A stretch of DNA of 64,000 nt, from assembly GCF_004104355.1 (NCBI RefSeq), contig NZ_RJLM01000001.1, forward strand, positions 350,710-414,709. The letters run 5' to 3'. Shown here piece by piece: positions 18,400-27,154 of this stretch. Each line of letters starts with the position of its first letter. The first letter of the stretch is position 1. This DNA comes from Photobacterium chitinilyticum. GTDB lineage: Bacteria; Pseudomonadota; Gammaproteobacteria; Enterobacterales; Vibrionaceae. The position numbers and the translations under genes were made by a program. The notes under the pieces are model-generated. The model made no database searches and had not been told where the DNA came from. It was given only the letters and a program-made list of their open reading frames with translations.

Positions 18400-19860
18400 A
18401 TGAGCCGTCCCTTTCCTAGCTGTGTTTTGGTTAACAACGCTGCCGTTTTAATGACGGCCAGTAAGCTATGCTACGTGATCATTATCGCGTCGGCTTGCAT
18501 GGGCTGGTGGTGGTGGATGGGGCGTTTTCCTCTGGAGTTGACCAGTGATGATGCGCTTAACTTCTCTCGGGGCGTTGAGCGCTTTTCGGTACTGGAGTTT
18601 CGACCGCACTTCCCAGGATATCCTGCCTTCATTGGTTTATCCCGGCTGGCTGCAATCTGGATCGAAGCGGCTGTTGCGTCTATTTGGGTCTCGATGTTAT
18701 CGGCAATGTTGATCCCGCTCCTTGTTGCCAGGTTGGTGTACCTGCTGTCGAGTTCGTGGCCTGCGGCAACCTTGGGCTGTGTATTGGCGCTGATGCAGCC
18801 GCTGCTTGCCTCAATGGCACTGAGCGGGTTGTCGGATTCAGCTGCAATCATGGTGTTTCTGTTGGCGTTGATTGCAGCATTGCAGCAGAAACATAGCATG
18901 GTTGGGTTCTGGATTGGTCTTATGCTTGCCACCCGACCGTCTTACCTGCCACTGGCGTTGGGCATGGCGATGTTGCCATGCTGGGGGAATTACGTCGGAT
19001 CGAAAATCCGGGCATACCTACAGGCAAGTATTGCCATTGCCGCGATTGGTTCACTGAGCTTGGGTTTTATCTGGTTTCACGATGGCGCTGCCTATTTCGA
19101 GGAAGGGATCCGTTTTACCCAGGGACATTTTACGATTTGGGGCAATACGGTTGAAGGTGATAACGCCAGCTTATGGCAATGGGTAGAGGCTCTGGGGAAA
19201 GGGTTCGGCTGGCTTGGCTTGATCGTGGTGTTGGTTTCACTATTTAGCGCTGTTATTGGGCTTGCATCTGCTCCCATGAGTAAGAGTTTGAATTTTAGGA
19301 ATCAGGCTAGCAGAAGACAACAGTTGGCACTCACTGCCGTAATTGCTTGGCTGTACTGGGCTTGGATCACGTTCGGTCAGAACCCTGATAACCTGCGCCA
19401 TTGGGCGCCGGTACTTTTTCTGTTTTTGACCGTGCTGCCGGTGCAGTTAGCCGGGTTACAGAAAATATTCGAAGCTAGCCGATTGGGAGTGGTTGCTGTT
19501 AGTGTGCTTGGTATCTGCCCTGTGTTCTATTGCCTGATTTTAGGCTATCAGAATGTTCAGAGCGCTCCGTCGCAGGCACCGATTCAGCAGGCAATGTCCT
19601 GGATTAGGGCCAACCCTAAAGTGACGGTTGTCGGAACCAATTACAGCGTGAATTTGCTGCGTGCCCAACTCGGCAGCCATGCTATTTATGACATGTATTA
19701 CCCCAGTAGCAAATTGGCTCTGGTCAATGCGCATAAGCGTACTCCACAGAGTGCATGGCGGTTGTCGGGTACACGGCTAACTGATCAGCAATTGGTTACC
19801 GAGTTCAGCCCAAGATTTATTGGTGAAAGGCGTCTCTTTTTATATCAAATTAGTCAGTGA
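18400..19860 (+). CDS. Polytopic membrane protein, GT-C glycosyltransferase-like
   Basis: A 486-residue inner-membrane protein with roughly ten hydrophobic segments. After the first segment comes TSDDALNFSRGVERFSVLEF followed by RPHFPGYPAFIGLSRL. An acidic pair in the first periplasmic loop followed by an HxPxY-like stretch is the layout of lipid-linked GT-C glycosyltransferases such as ArnT or PMT-like enzymes. A soluble C-terminal part (about 390-486) follows. It begins 6 bases after the preceding stop, so it is in the operon. There is no clear ribosome site, suggesting coupling. A GT-C role is inferred from layout only; why it sits with iron genes is open. Confidence 0.62.
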   Translation: MSRPFPSCVLVNNAAVLMTASKLCYVIIIASACMGWWWWMGRFPLELTSDDALNFSRGVERFSVLEFRPHFPGYPAFIGLSRLAAIWIEAAVASIWVSMLSAMLIPLLVARLVYLLSSSWPAATLGCVLALMQPLLASMALSGLSDSAAIMVFLLALIAALQQKHSMVGFWIGLMLATRPSYLPLALGMAMLPCWGNYVGSKIRAYLQASIAIAAIGSLSLGFIWFHDGAAYFEEGIRFTQGHFTIWGNTVEGDNASLWQWVEALGKGFGWLGLIVVLVSLFSAVIGLASAPMSKSLNFRNQASRRQQLALTAVIAWLYWAWITFGQNPDNLRHWAPVLFLFLTVLPVQLAGLQKIFEASRLGVVAVSVLGICPVFYCLILGYQNVQSAPSQAPIQQAMSWIRANPKVTVVGTNYSVNLLRAQLGSHAIYDMYYPSSKLALVNAHKRTPQSAWRLSGTRLTDQQLVTEFSPRFIGERRLFLYQISQ

Positions 19861-19900
19861 CCCCGGTTGCTGGCCTGAAGTAGTGTGAGTGTAAAGGCGA

Positions 19901-22828
19901 ATGATGTTAATAAGTAAATATAAGCCTGCGAAGCAACTTATTTGGCTGATGCTAGTATTGCTCAGTCAACCGGCATGGGCGATCGAGAAAAGTAGCTCAA
20001 TGCTGTTTAATTTGGACAAGACACAGATTATCAGTGCTAACTTTGATGCAGGTAGTGTCAGTATTCTTGCCAGAGACAATGGCGAACTAATTGCTGAGTC
20101 GACAATTGGTCGAGATATTCGCCGTATAGCGCTGACGGATGACGGCAGGCTGCTGTTGGCGACAGACTATCTGAACAACCAAGTTGTGCTGCTTGATGCA
20201 AAAAACCTACAAACCAAGCGTGTAACTGCTGTGCCTTCACGTCCCTTTGGTGTTGTCTATGATTCTCTGCATCAACGATTTTTCGTTACCAGTTTTGAAA
20301 GTGATAAGCTGCTGGTTATCAATACAGAAGGTGAAATTACCCAGACTCTAGATACGGCATCGACACCACGTGGTCTGGCGCTGACCGATGACGGCCGTAT
20401 GCTGGTGACCCACTCGCTATCTGGTCAGGTCTCTATCTACAACGTACGTGGCGAGCAGCCTCAATTGATTAAAGTGATACAGCTAGCAGACAGTGAGTCA
20501 GATCCTGTCAAGACGAACCCGCAAGGTAAACCGCGTCTGCTGGACAATATTGCGATTTCTCCAGACGGGCGTCAGGCTTGGCTTCCCCATGTTTTATGGT
20601 CATTCGGACATGACTTCCAATTCCAATCAACGGTTTTTCCAACCGTGTCTTTGGTGGATCTAGAACCGGGCAACGAGCAAGAAATTATTGACGAGCGAAA
20701 GCAGCTATTCAAGCAGATCAATATTATCGAAAGCGGCAACAAGATCCGCATAGTCTCTAACCCGCATGATGCTGTGTTTACCGATGATGGTAAAAAAATC
20801 ATTTTCACCCTGGCGGGCTCCGAGGATTTGATGGTGTTCGACTTGTCGCGTCAGGGCAAGAAAAACAAAAAGCGTCACCGTCGTAAGAAATTTCAGGGTG
20901 GGGTGAAGGCAACCCAAATTTATCGTAATGTTCCGGGTGATAACCCGCGCGGGTTGCTGGTAACCGGACGTGAGCTGTATGTCCAGAACGCGATGTCGCT
21001 GGATATTGCCAAGTTCGATACCGGTGCGGTGGGGCCGTTTGCCAAGGTCAAACTGACTCAGGGACATTTTGCCGATCTGGTTAAAGCCGATCCGTTACCG
21101 AAGCAATTGCGCCAGGGCAAAACATTGTTCAATAGTGCCAATATGGCCGATTCGCCTGACTTCCCAATGGCCGGGGACTTTTGGATGAGCTGTAATTCAT
21201 GCCACCTTGATGGCTTTAATTTTACTAATCGCCAGCTGATGGAAGATGGTAAAAAGGATCGATTCAGCAATGCACTTACCGGCCATGTCGATGTCCGCAA
21301 AATGATTGCCGGTGATCCGATTGGTGCCTATATCGATATTATCCAGAAAACTCAGGGCGGGATGGGCGGTGATCCTCGAGAAGAAGCGCTACCGCCTGTC
21401 AATATTGAAACCCCGCCGCTTGAAGCGGCAAAAATGATGTCTGCCCTGAACGAGTATGTCCGCGCACCAGAGAACTTGCCGTATCTTTCAACCTGGTTAC
21501 GACTTGATGACGATAAGCGCTATACCCACCCAGACGAGTGGATTAACTCTGCCGAGTGTTCTGATTGCCATACCACCATTTACGATCAGTGGGCCGATTC
21601 TAATCATGGTATGAACATGGATCATCCTTATTATCGTTTCCAGGAGGATTTCGCCGCGAAAACGGAAGGCGAGGAATTCCGGGTGCTTTGCCGTGGCTGC
21701 CATGCGCCGCAGATGGTGATCAATGGTGACAACGGGCCAATGACTGACTTTGGCGATATGTGGGAAAAAGGCGGGTCGTCACTTAAAGAAGCCTTTGCCC
21801 ACGGTCAGTCGGTCAGCGAGCGTGGTACAGGGTGTGTTTTCTGCCACCGGGTCACCAAGGCAGAAAATGCCGGAGGCAATACTGATATGACGGTCAACAT
21901 CAAAGACCGTGATAGTTACGTGTTCGAAGATGCCAAGAACAGTATGCTGAAGTGGCTATCGGAAAAACAAATCAATGCTTTGCCGGAGCAGCATAAGGCG
22001 TCGTATTCCAAGCCTGAGCTGTACCAAAGCTCGCTCTATTGTGCGACTTGTCATAACGAGTTTACAACTGGGCAGGGTGCGAATGTGAACGATAACTTTG
22101 GTGAGTGGCTGGCATCACCGTTTAATGCGCCGGATGATCCGAAGCAACATAAAACCTGTATTGACTGCCATATGACCCAGGATGTTACTGACTTTGACAA
22201 TAAAGTTGGTGGTCAGTCGACCGATAACGGCCCGATGAAGTCGAACCTTCGTTCGCACCATCTGGTGGGTGGTAACTACTTCTTTACCGGAATGCGAAAT
22301 CCTGAACATAAGAAGATGAGCATCGATATTTTGAAAACGGCGCTGAGTCTTGAGGTGGAAAAACAGGGGAGCCAGCTAACTGCCAAGGTTACCAATGTCA
22401 ATTCGGGGCATGACATGCCGGGCGGTGCTCGTCGTCAGGTCTGGCTGGAAGTCATTGCTACGGATGTCAACGGCCAGCAAGTCTACAGCAGTGGTGTAAT
22501 GAAAAACGGTGTTATCCCTAAAGATGCCCATAAGTTTATTAAGATCGGTGTCGACAAGGATGGCAAACCGGTGGGTCTGCGTTTTTGGCGCTATGTGAAA
22601 ATTGGTAAAGATACCCGGATTAAGTCGGGTGAAACCCGTAATGAGGTGTTTGAGTTGCCGAAGAATGCCGAGTACCCGTTGACGGTATCAACTCGAGTGC
22701 TTTACCAAGTCTTTGCCAAGGGACTGAGCGACAAAGTTCGCCGGGCCTATCCAGATGAGAATATTCCGGAGCCGGAAGTGATTGAGTTGCAGAAAGTGGT
22801 TAAAACCTACTTATCGGTAACAGAGTAG
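19901..22828 (+). CDS. Beta-propeller hexahaem cytochrome c
   Basis: A 975-residue exported protein. The signal peptide ends near PAWA before IEKSSS. Residues about 30-390 carry YVTN/WD-like beta-propeller repeats (IRRIALTDDGRLLLATDYLN, PRGLALTDDGRMLVTHSLSG). Six CxxCH haem-attachment motifs begin at residues 431 (CNSCH), 553 (CSDCH), 597 (CRGCH), 645 (CVFCH), 714 (CATCH) and 753 (CIDCH). The last five resemble a cytochrome c554-type cluster (IYDQWADSNHGMN follows the second). The C-terminal 200 residues form a soluble domain with the motif NVNSGHDMPGGARRQ. It should hold six haems in the periplasm or on the surface. ATG 19904 is an equally good start. It ends the cluster. Confidence 0.85.
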   Translation: MMLISKYKPAKQLIWLMLVLLSQPAWAIEKSSSMLFNLDKTQIISANFDAGSVSILARDNGELIAESTIGRDIRRIALTDDGRLLLATDYLNNQVVLLDAKNLQTKRVTAVPSRPFGVVYDSLHQRFFVTSFESDKLLVINTEGEITQTLDTASTPRGLALTDDGRMLVTHSLSGQVSIYNVRGEQPQLIKVIQLADSESDPVKTNPQGKPRLLDNIAISPDGRQAWLPHVLWSFGHDFQFQSTVFPTVSLVDLEPGNEQEIIDERKQLFKQINIIESGNKIRIVSNPHDAVFTDDGKKIIFTLAGSEDLMVFDLSRQGKKNKKRHRRKKFQGGVKATQIYRNVPGDNPRGLLVTGRELYVQNAMSLDIAKFDTGAVGPFAKVKLTQGHFADLVKADPLPKQLRQGKTLFNSANMADSPDFPMAGDFWMSCNSCHLDGFNFTNRQLMEDGKKDRFSNALTGHVDVRKMIAGDPIGAYIDIIQKTQGGMGGDPREEALPPVNIETPPLEAAKMMSALNEYVRAPENLPYLSTWLRLDDDKRYTHPDEWINSAECSDCHTTIYDQWADSNHGMNMDHPYYRFQEDFAAKTEGEEFRVLCRGCHAPQMVINGDNGPMTDFGDMWEKGGSSLKEAFAHGQSVSERGTGCVFCHRVTKAENAGGNTDMTVNIKDRDSYVFEDAKNSMLKWLSEKQINALPEQHKASYSKPELYQSSLYCATCHNEFTTGQGANVNDNFGEWLASPFNAPDDPKQHKTCIDCHMTQDVTDFDNKVGGQSTDNGPMKSNLRSHHLVGGNYFFTGMRNPEHKKMSIDILKTALSLEVEKQGSQLTAKVTNVNSGHDMPGGARRQVWLEVIATDVNGQQVYSSGVMKNGVIPKDAHKFIKIGVDKDGKPVGLRFWRYVKIGKDTRIKSGETRNEVFELPKNAEYPLTVSTRVLYQVFAKGLSDKVRRAYPDENIPEPEVIELQKVVKTYLSVTE

Positions 22829-22840
22829 GGAGATCTAGCC

Positions 22841-22870
22841 CAGTAGAGGTGCTTATGAGCACCTCTACTG
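22841..22870. terminator. Long perfect hairpin between converging genes
   Basis: A 13-bp perfect stem CAGTAGAGGTGCT/AGCACCTCTACTG with a TATG loop lies between the hexahaem cytochrome gene and btuR. There is no long T run on either strand, so termination efficiency is uncertain, but the position suits a shared bidirectional terminator. Confidence 0.65.
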
Positions 22871-22884
22871 GATTTAAAGGATAT

Positions 22885-23490
22885 TTACCAATCGACGCCT
22901 TTACGGGCTTTGACCCCGTTCTCAAAAGCATGTTTGACGTTGCGAACTTCGGATACCGTATCGGCCAACTCCATTAAGGTACGGTGCGCGCCGCGGCCAG
23001 TAACGATCACTGATTGCATCACCGGGCGGTTGTTAATCGCTGCCACGACCTCGTCCAGCTCGATATAGCCATAGGTGACCATATAGGTCAGTTCATCCAG
23101 TAGCACTACATCGTAGCTGCCGTCTGCCAGCATCTTTTTACATTCAGCCCATGTTTCCTGTGCTGCTGCTGTGTCGGCTTTTTTGTCCTGGGTATCCCAG
23201 GTGAAGCCCGTTGCCATGACTGCAAATGTAACACCGTGTGACTCTAGCAAGTTTCTCTCGCCACAGTCCCAGGTCCCCTTGATAAATTGGCCAACCCCAC
23301 ATTTTTGCCCATGGCCGACTGCGCGGGCAACGGTACCAAACCCTGAGGTCGTCTTCCCTTTACCGTTGCCGGTGATAACCAGAAAAAGCCCTTTTTCTTT
23401 CTGAGCGGCTTCAACCCGCGCATTAACCTTTTCTTGTACCTTTTGTTGGCGTGCTTTGTATCTTTCGTCCTTATTGGTTTGATCAACCAT
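22885..23490 (-). CDS. btuR: Corrinoid adenosyltransferase (BtuR/CobA/CobO)
   Basis: Transfers the 5'-deoxyadenosyl group of ATP to reduced corrinoids, making adenosylcobalamin or adenosylcobinamide in the cytosol. The 201-residue length matches the CobA-type family. The P-loop GNGKGKTTSGFGTVARAVGHG, the QFIKGTWDCGERNLL stretch, the DVVLLDELTYMVTYGYI motif and the VIVTGRGAH segment are all present. It is the last gene of a cobT-cobS-btuR operon, 24 bases after cobS. It likely serves both salvage and lower-ligand assembly. Confidence 0.96.
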   Translation of the reverse strand: MVDQTNKDERYKARQQKVQEKVNARVEAAQKEKGLFLVITGNGKGKTTSGFGTVARAVGHGQKCGVGQFIKGTWDCGERNLLESHGVTFAVMATGFTWDTQDKKADTAAAQETWAECKKMLADGSYDVVLLDELTYMVTYGYIELDEVVAAINNRPVMQSVIVTGRGAHRTLMELADTVSEVRNVKHAFENGVKARKGVDW

Positions 23491-23514
23491 AGGGTTCCCT
23501 TAATTTTTCTGAAC

Positions 23515-24288
23515 CTAGAGTAATGCGAGTAGTGTTATATATCCCGCTAGTTCCGTGATTTGTTGTGTGGCACCCAGGCAATCACCCGTATAACCGCCGA
23601 GTTGCTGTTCAAACCATTTGCCGCATAGGAAGCGAGCGGCTGTGATGACCAGCGTTACTGCAAGCGCCACATTGATAGGCAGAAGAAATAATATAATCAA
23701 TCCTGTCGCAATTAAAACCCACAAATCCTGTTGGCTTTGCTGATTTGCCAGCGGTTTCACCTTGCTATTTTGATCGGCCCTGACATACGGGTATGAAAAA
23801 ATTAGGCTGGCGGCACAGATCCGGCTGAGCGAATGCATGACAACCAACATCAAGGCTGGTAGGAATGGTTCGGCTTCTGCAATAGCAGCCAGTGTGAGCC
23901 ATTTCATACCAAGTGCCATTATGAGGGCGGCTGCACCATAGGTACCGAGCCGAGAATCTTTCATTATTTCCAGCTTTTGTTCCGGCTCCCAGCCACCGCC
24001 AAAACCATCGAATACGTCTGCCAGCCCATCCTCATGAAAAGCCCCGGTGACCAGCAGGCTGCTGATCATCGCCAAAGCAACAGCAATAGCAGGAGGGAAT
24101 AGGGCCACAGCCAGTAAGTAGACGACGGCACTGACAATACCGACAATAATGCCAACCACACCGAAGTAACGGTTAGCCTGATTGAGCCGTTTGGCAGAGT
24201 AGGGTGTATCTGCCGGGATAGGGATTCGGGTGAAAAATGCCAGTGCGATCAGGAAAATTTGCCATTGCCGTTTCAGGCTTGTACTCAC
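23515..24288 (-). CDS. cobS: Adenosylcobinamide-GDP ribazoletransferase (cobalamin synthase)
   Basis: An inner-membrane enzyme that joins alpha-ribazole (phosphate) to adenosylcobinamide-GDP, the last assembly step of cobalamin. The 257-residue protein has about six hydrophobic segments and the family motif HEDGLADVFDGFGGGW. FTRIPIPADTPYS near the N-terminus and LGGYTGDCLGATQQITEL near the C-terminus are also typical. The GTG start overlaps the cobT stop codon by 4 bases (GTGA), so translation is coupled. No cobU homologue is in this window; the activated cobinamide must be made by a gene elsewhere. Confidence 0.96.
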   Translation of the reverse strand: MSTSLKRQWQIFLIALAFFTRIPIPADTPYSAKRLNQANRYFGVVGIIVGIVSAVVYLLAVALFPPAIAVALAMISSLLVTGAFHEDGLADVFDGFGGGWEPEQKLEIMKDSRLGTYGAAALIMALGMKWLTLAAIAEAEPFLPALMLVVMHSLSRICAASLIFSYPYVRADQNSKVKPLANQQSQQDLWVLIATGLIILFLLPINVALAVTLVITAARFLCGKWFEQQLGGYTGDCLGATQQITELAGYITLLALL

Positions 24289-25313
24289 ACCGTCACTCCC
24301 GCTTCGCTAAAGCTTGCCATCTCGTTATAAAACTCGCAGGCAGAACGGATCATCGGTAGTGCCAGTGCTGCTCCGGTACCCTCACCGAGGCGAAGGCCCA
24401 GATCAAGCAGTGGTTTGGCATTGAGGTGCTGCAGCATTCGTTGGTGGCCGGACTCTTCAGAGCAATGGCAATAGATGAAGTAGTGGTTTGCCTCGGGGTG
24501 CATCTCAGTGGCTAACATCGCTGCTGCTGTCGAGATAAAGCCGTCGACTAATACTGTCATTTTTAGCTCGGCGGCTTTAAGCATACCTCCGGTGATCTGG
24601 GCGATTTCAAATCCGCCGAGACAGGCAAGGATATTTAATGGGCTATCAAGCTGTGCTTGGTGTAAATCCAGCGCTTGGGTTATTAATGCCTGTTTTCGTT
24701 CTAGCTGCTCATCGGAAATTCCTGTACCACGGCCAACGCATTCATCGGCAGGAATACTCAATATGGCAGCCATAATAGCGGCAGCACTGCTGGTATTTCC
24801 TATCCCCATCTCTCCAAACCCAACTAGATTACAGCCTTGCTGGTGTAAATTAGCAACAATACTGCCCCCGAGCTCTAACCCTTGCTGGGCGATGGCAACT
24901 GACATCGCAGCCTGCTGACTGAAGTCTTCGGTACCGTTACCCTGACGCTGTTTTAGCAACTGGGGATGATCATCGGCTTCTAGCTTTGTCCCTGCATCAA
25001 TGACTTTTAGCGCCATGCCATTAGTTCGACAGAAACAGTTGATTGCGGCGCCACCGGCAAGAAAGTTCATCACCATCTGGGTTGTAACCTCACTTGGCGC
25101 AATGCTCAGCCCATGCTGCGCAATACCGTGATCGCCAGCAAAAACGAGTAAATGTGGTTGGTTAACAGTGATGGTGTCCGTTTGCTGAATAAGGGCGAGT
25201 TGGGTTGCGATAACCTCAAGCTGACCGAGTGCTCCCAGGGGCTTGGTCTTGTCATCAATCTTATGCTGGATCTGCTCTAAGGTTGCGGTATTGGGTGAAG
25301 TGATGGTGAACAT
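24285..25313 (-). CDS. cobT: Nicotinate-nucleotide-dimethylbenzimidazole phosphoribosyltransferase
   Basis: Makes alpha-ribazole phosphate from nicotinate mononucleotide and the lower-ligand base (dimethylbenzimidazole). The 342-residue length is near the family norm (about 350). DDKTKPLGALGQLE, VFAGDHGI, GFGEMGIGNTSSAAA and LGLRLGEGTGAALALP are present; the Glu in GEGTGA corresponds to the catalytic Glu of Salmonella CobT. I chose ATG 25313 (MFTITSP) because AGGGAG is 10 bases upstream; the frame also opens at TTG 25340 and ATG 25322. First gene of the operon. I see no cobalamin riboswitch upstream. Confidence 0.95.
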   Translation of the reverse strand: MFTITSPNTATLEQIQHKIDDKTKPLGALGQLEVIATQLALIQQTDTITVNQPHLLVFAGDHGIAQHGLSIAPSEVTTQMVMNFLAGGAAINCFCRTNGMALKVIDAGTKLEADDHPQLLKQRQGNGTEDFSQQAAMSVAIAQQGLELGGSIVANLHQQGCNLVGFGEMGIGNTSSAAAIMAAILSIPADECVGRGTGISDEQLERKQALITQALDLHQAQLDSPLNILACLGGFEIAQITGGMLKAAELKMTVLVDGFISTAAAMLATEMHPEANHYFIYCHCSEESGHQRMLQHLNAKPLLDLGLRLGEGTGAALALPMIRSACEFYNEMASFSEAGVTV

Positions 25314-25570
25314 GGATGCCATTCTCCCTGTTTCTGGCAATAGGCGTTGACGCTGAACTTTGCGTTAGCCTGCAGTGCGACTTTGAGTGAGCTGAAATTC
25401 TGCGCTAGGTCAGAAACTAAGGCAATGGAAAAGCGATAAAATTTTTGAATTGAAGCCAATAACAGCTTTGAGGCGATATAACTATAAGCCTGTAAGTGGG
25501 ATAACGCTCTGTTCGTGGGGTAACGATGAACGAAAGCGAGCAGGGATGACTCCCCGCTCAAACTAGTGTG

Positions 25571-26482
25571 TTAAGCACAACGAAGAATAGCTTCAACGGT
25601 ATCATCGAAGTCGATACCTAGTTGTTCTGTTGCTAAAGGAAATACACTCCGTGTTGTCATTCCGGGTGCCGTATTGACTTCAATCGCGTAAAAGTAGCCA
25701 TTTTCGTCAGCAATGATATCAACTCGTCCCCAGCCAGAGGCGTTGATCGCCCTGAACGCAGAGAGAGCCAAGGCACGGATAATCTCCTCCTGATCGGCGG
25801 ATAGCTCAGCAGGACAATGGTACTGGGTGTCTGCGGCTTTGAACTTCGCTTCATGGCTGAAGAAGGAGTGGGAATGGGTGATTTCTACAGTTGGCAATAC
25901 CTGCTGATCAAGGATCCCCACAGTGAACTCTCGCCCTGAAATATACTGCTCAATCAGTATTTTATCCTCATATATAAAAGCCTCTTCAATGAAGCTGTGC
26001 AGTTCTTCGATATTATGGGCTTTATTGATGCCAATGCTGCAACCTTGGGTGGCCGGTTTGACAACGAGAGGGAAGGAATAATCTTGGATATGCTCAAGTA
26101 GAGAATCCGGGTTGTAGCTTGATAGGTTTAGTTCAAAGAAGCGGGGAGTCGTAATTCCGGAGGCTTGCCAGACTTTTTTGGTCATGGCTTTGTCGATGCC
26201 AACAGCTGATGCCCTGTGATCACTTCCTGTATAAGGAATTTTTAGCAATTGCAGTGCAGCTTGCAGGGTTCCGTCTTCACCATCCCCCCCATGTAAAGCC
26301 AAAAAGGCTTTTTCGATTTTCAGACTTGGAAGCGATGTGATGTCGAAGCTGTGATCAACGTCGATGTCTATCACATCATAGCCTTTTCGCTTTAAGGCTT
26401 GAGAAACGGCCTTGCCAGACATTAGTGAGACGTTGCGCTCACTTGAAGAACCACCATATAAAACAGCGACTTTTTTTACCAC
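25571..26482 (-). CDS. ddl: D-alanine--D-alanine ligase
   Basis: An ATP-grasp enzyme making D-Ala-D-Ala for peptidoglycan in the cytosol. The 303-residue length matches the short DdlB type. Motifs: VLYGGSSSERNVSLMSG, ALHGGDGEDGTLQAAL, VKPATQGCSIGI (ATP grasp), and VDIIADENGYFYAIEVNTAPGMT (Mg/ATP-binding Glu and Asn). It starts with GTG. In many proteobacteria ddlB lies in the dcw division cluster; here it stands alone, divergent from a low-molecular-weight phosphatase. Whether it is the only Ddl or a second copy cannot be told from this window. Confidence 0.95.
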   Translation of the reverse strand: MVKKVAVLYGGSSSERNVSLMSGKAVSQALKRKGYDVIDIDVDHSFDITSLPSLKIEKAFLALHGGDGEDGTLQAALQLLKIPYTGSDHRASAVGIDKAMTKKVWQASGITTPRFFELNLSSYNPDSLLEHIQDYSFPLVVKPATQGCSIGINKAHNIEELHSFIEEAFIYEDKILIEQYISGREFTVGILDQQVLPTVEITHSHSFFSHEAKFKAADTQYHCPAELSADQEEIIRALALSAFRAINASGWGRVDIIADENGYFYAIEVNTAPGMTTRSVFPLATEQLGIDFDDTVEAILRCA

Positions 26483-26604
26483 GATGATGTTCTCTCTTAG
26501 GTAAGATGAAAGGTATAGTGTTTAAAGTGTCAAATTAAATGCAATTAGTAGCTAAGCAATCATACTTTTTATTGCTAGTAAGGATATTATCATTGGAAAT
26601 TGAT

Positions 26605-27066
26605 ATGTCTAATAATACCTACAGAGTACTTGTGGTCTGCATGGGAAATATTTGCCGTTCTCCCTCTGCTGAAGCTGTTCTTCGTGCAAAAGCTGCTGAG
26701 AAGGGGATAAATTTAGAAGTTGATTCCGCAGGAACTATCGGTTACCACCAGGGAGAAAAGCCGGATTCCCGTGCCCAAGCAGCGGCTGAGGCGAGAGGTT
26801 ATAGCTTCTTTGGTATCCGCGCTAGACAGGTGAGAGCCAGAGATTTTGAATATTTTGATCAGATATTGGTAGCAGATAGAGCAAATTTGCGAGATTTACA
26901 AGCCATTTGCCCAGCTGAATACCAGAATAAATTGGCTTTGTATCTTAGTTATTCTCCGTGCAGCATTAGCGAAATTCCAGATCCCTATTATGGTGGGTTG
27001 AATGGATTCGAGAATGTGCTGGATTTGATAGAAGAAGCGACAGAGTGCTTGTTGAAGAGGATCTAG
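26605..27066 (+). CDS. Low-molecular-weight protein tyrosine phosphatase family protein
   Basis: A 153-residue protein with the CX5RS active-site loop near the N-terminus (VCMGNICRSPSAEAV) and the late general-acid motif PDPYYGG (Asp). Both are intact, so it should be an active cytosolic phosphatase. The frame opens at ATG 26539, but ATG 26605 (MSNNTYRVLVVCMG) has GGAAA at proper distance and places the active site at the usual position. LMW-PTPs often pair with BY-kinases in capsule clusters. No such genes are near, so this is an orphan; phosphotyrosine or low-molecular-weight phosphoester substrates are both possible. Confidence 0.92.
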   Translation: MSNNTYRVLVVCMGNICRSPSAEAVLRAKAAEKGINLEVDSAGTIGYHQGEKPDSRAQAAAEARGYSFFGIRARQVRARDFEYFDQILVADRANLRDLQAICPAEYQNKLALYLSYSPCSISEIPDPYYGGLNGFENVLDLIEEATECLLKRI

Positions 27067-27108
27067 GGCCTGTTTATGGTAACAAGATTATGAGCTACAG
27101 GTATAAAA

Positions 27109-27136
27109 ACGCCCGCTACATTTGCGGGCGTCTTTT
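27109..27136. terminator. Bidirectional rho-independent terminator
   Basis: An 8-bp stem ACGCCCGC/GCGGGCGT around a 7-base loop has T-rich tails on both strands (TCTTTTT on plus, TTTTTAT on minus). It serves both the phosphatase gene and the converging SulP gene. Confidence 0.9.
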
Positions 27137-27154
27137 TAATGATAAAAGTACTGA

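Noticed and set aside
25277-25561. 94-codon minus-strand ORF upstream of and overlapping cobT
   Set aside because: It overlaps the cobT start out of frame, has no recognisable sequence and no conserved-looking composition.
25314-25570. Cobalamin riboswitch upstream of cobT
   Set aside because: I looked on the minus strand for the B12 box and conserved core and did not find them.
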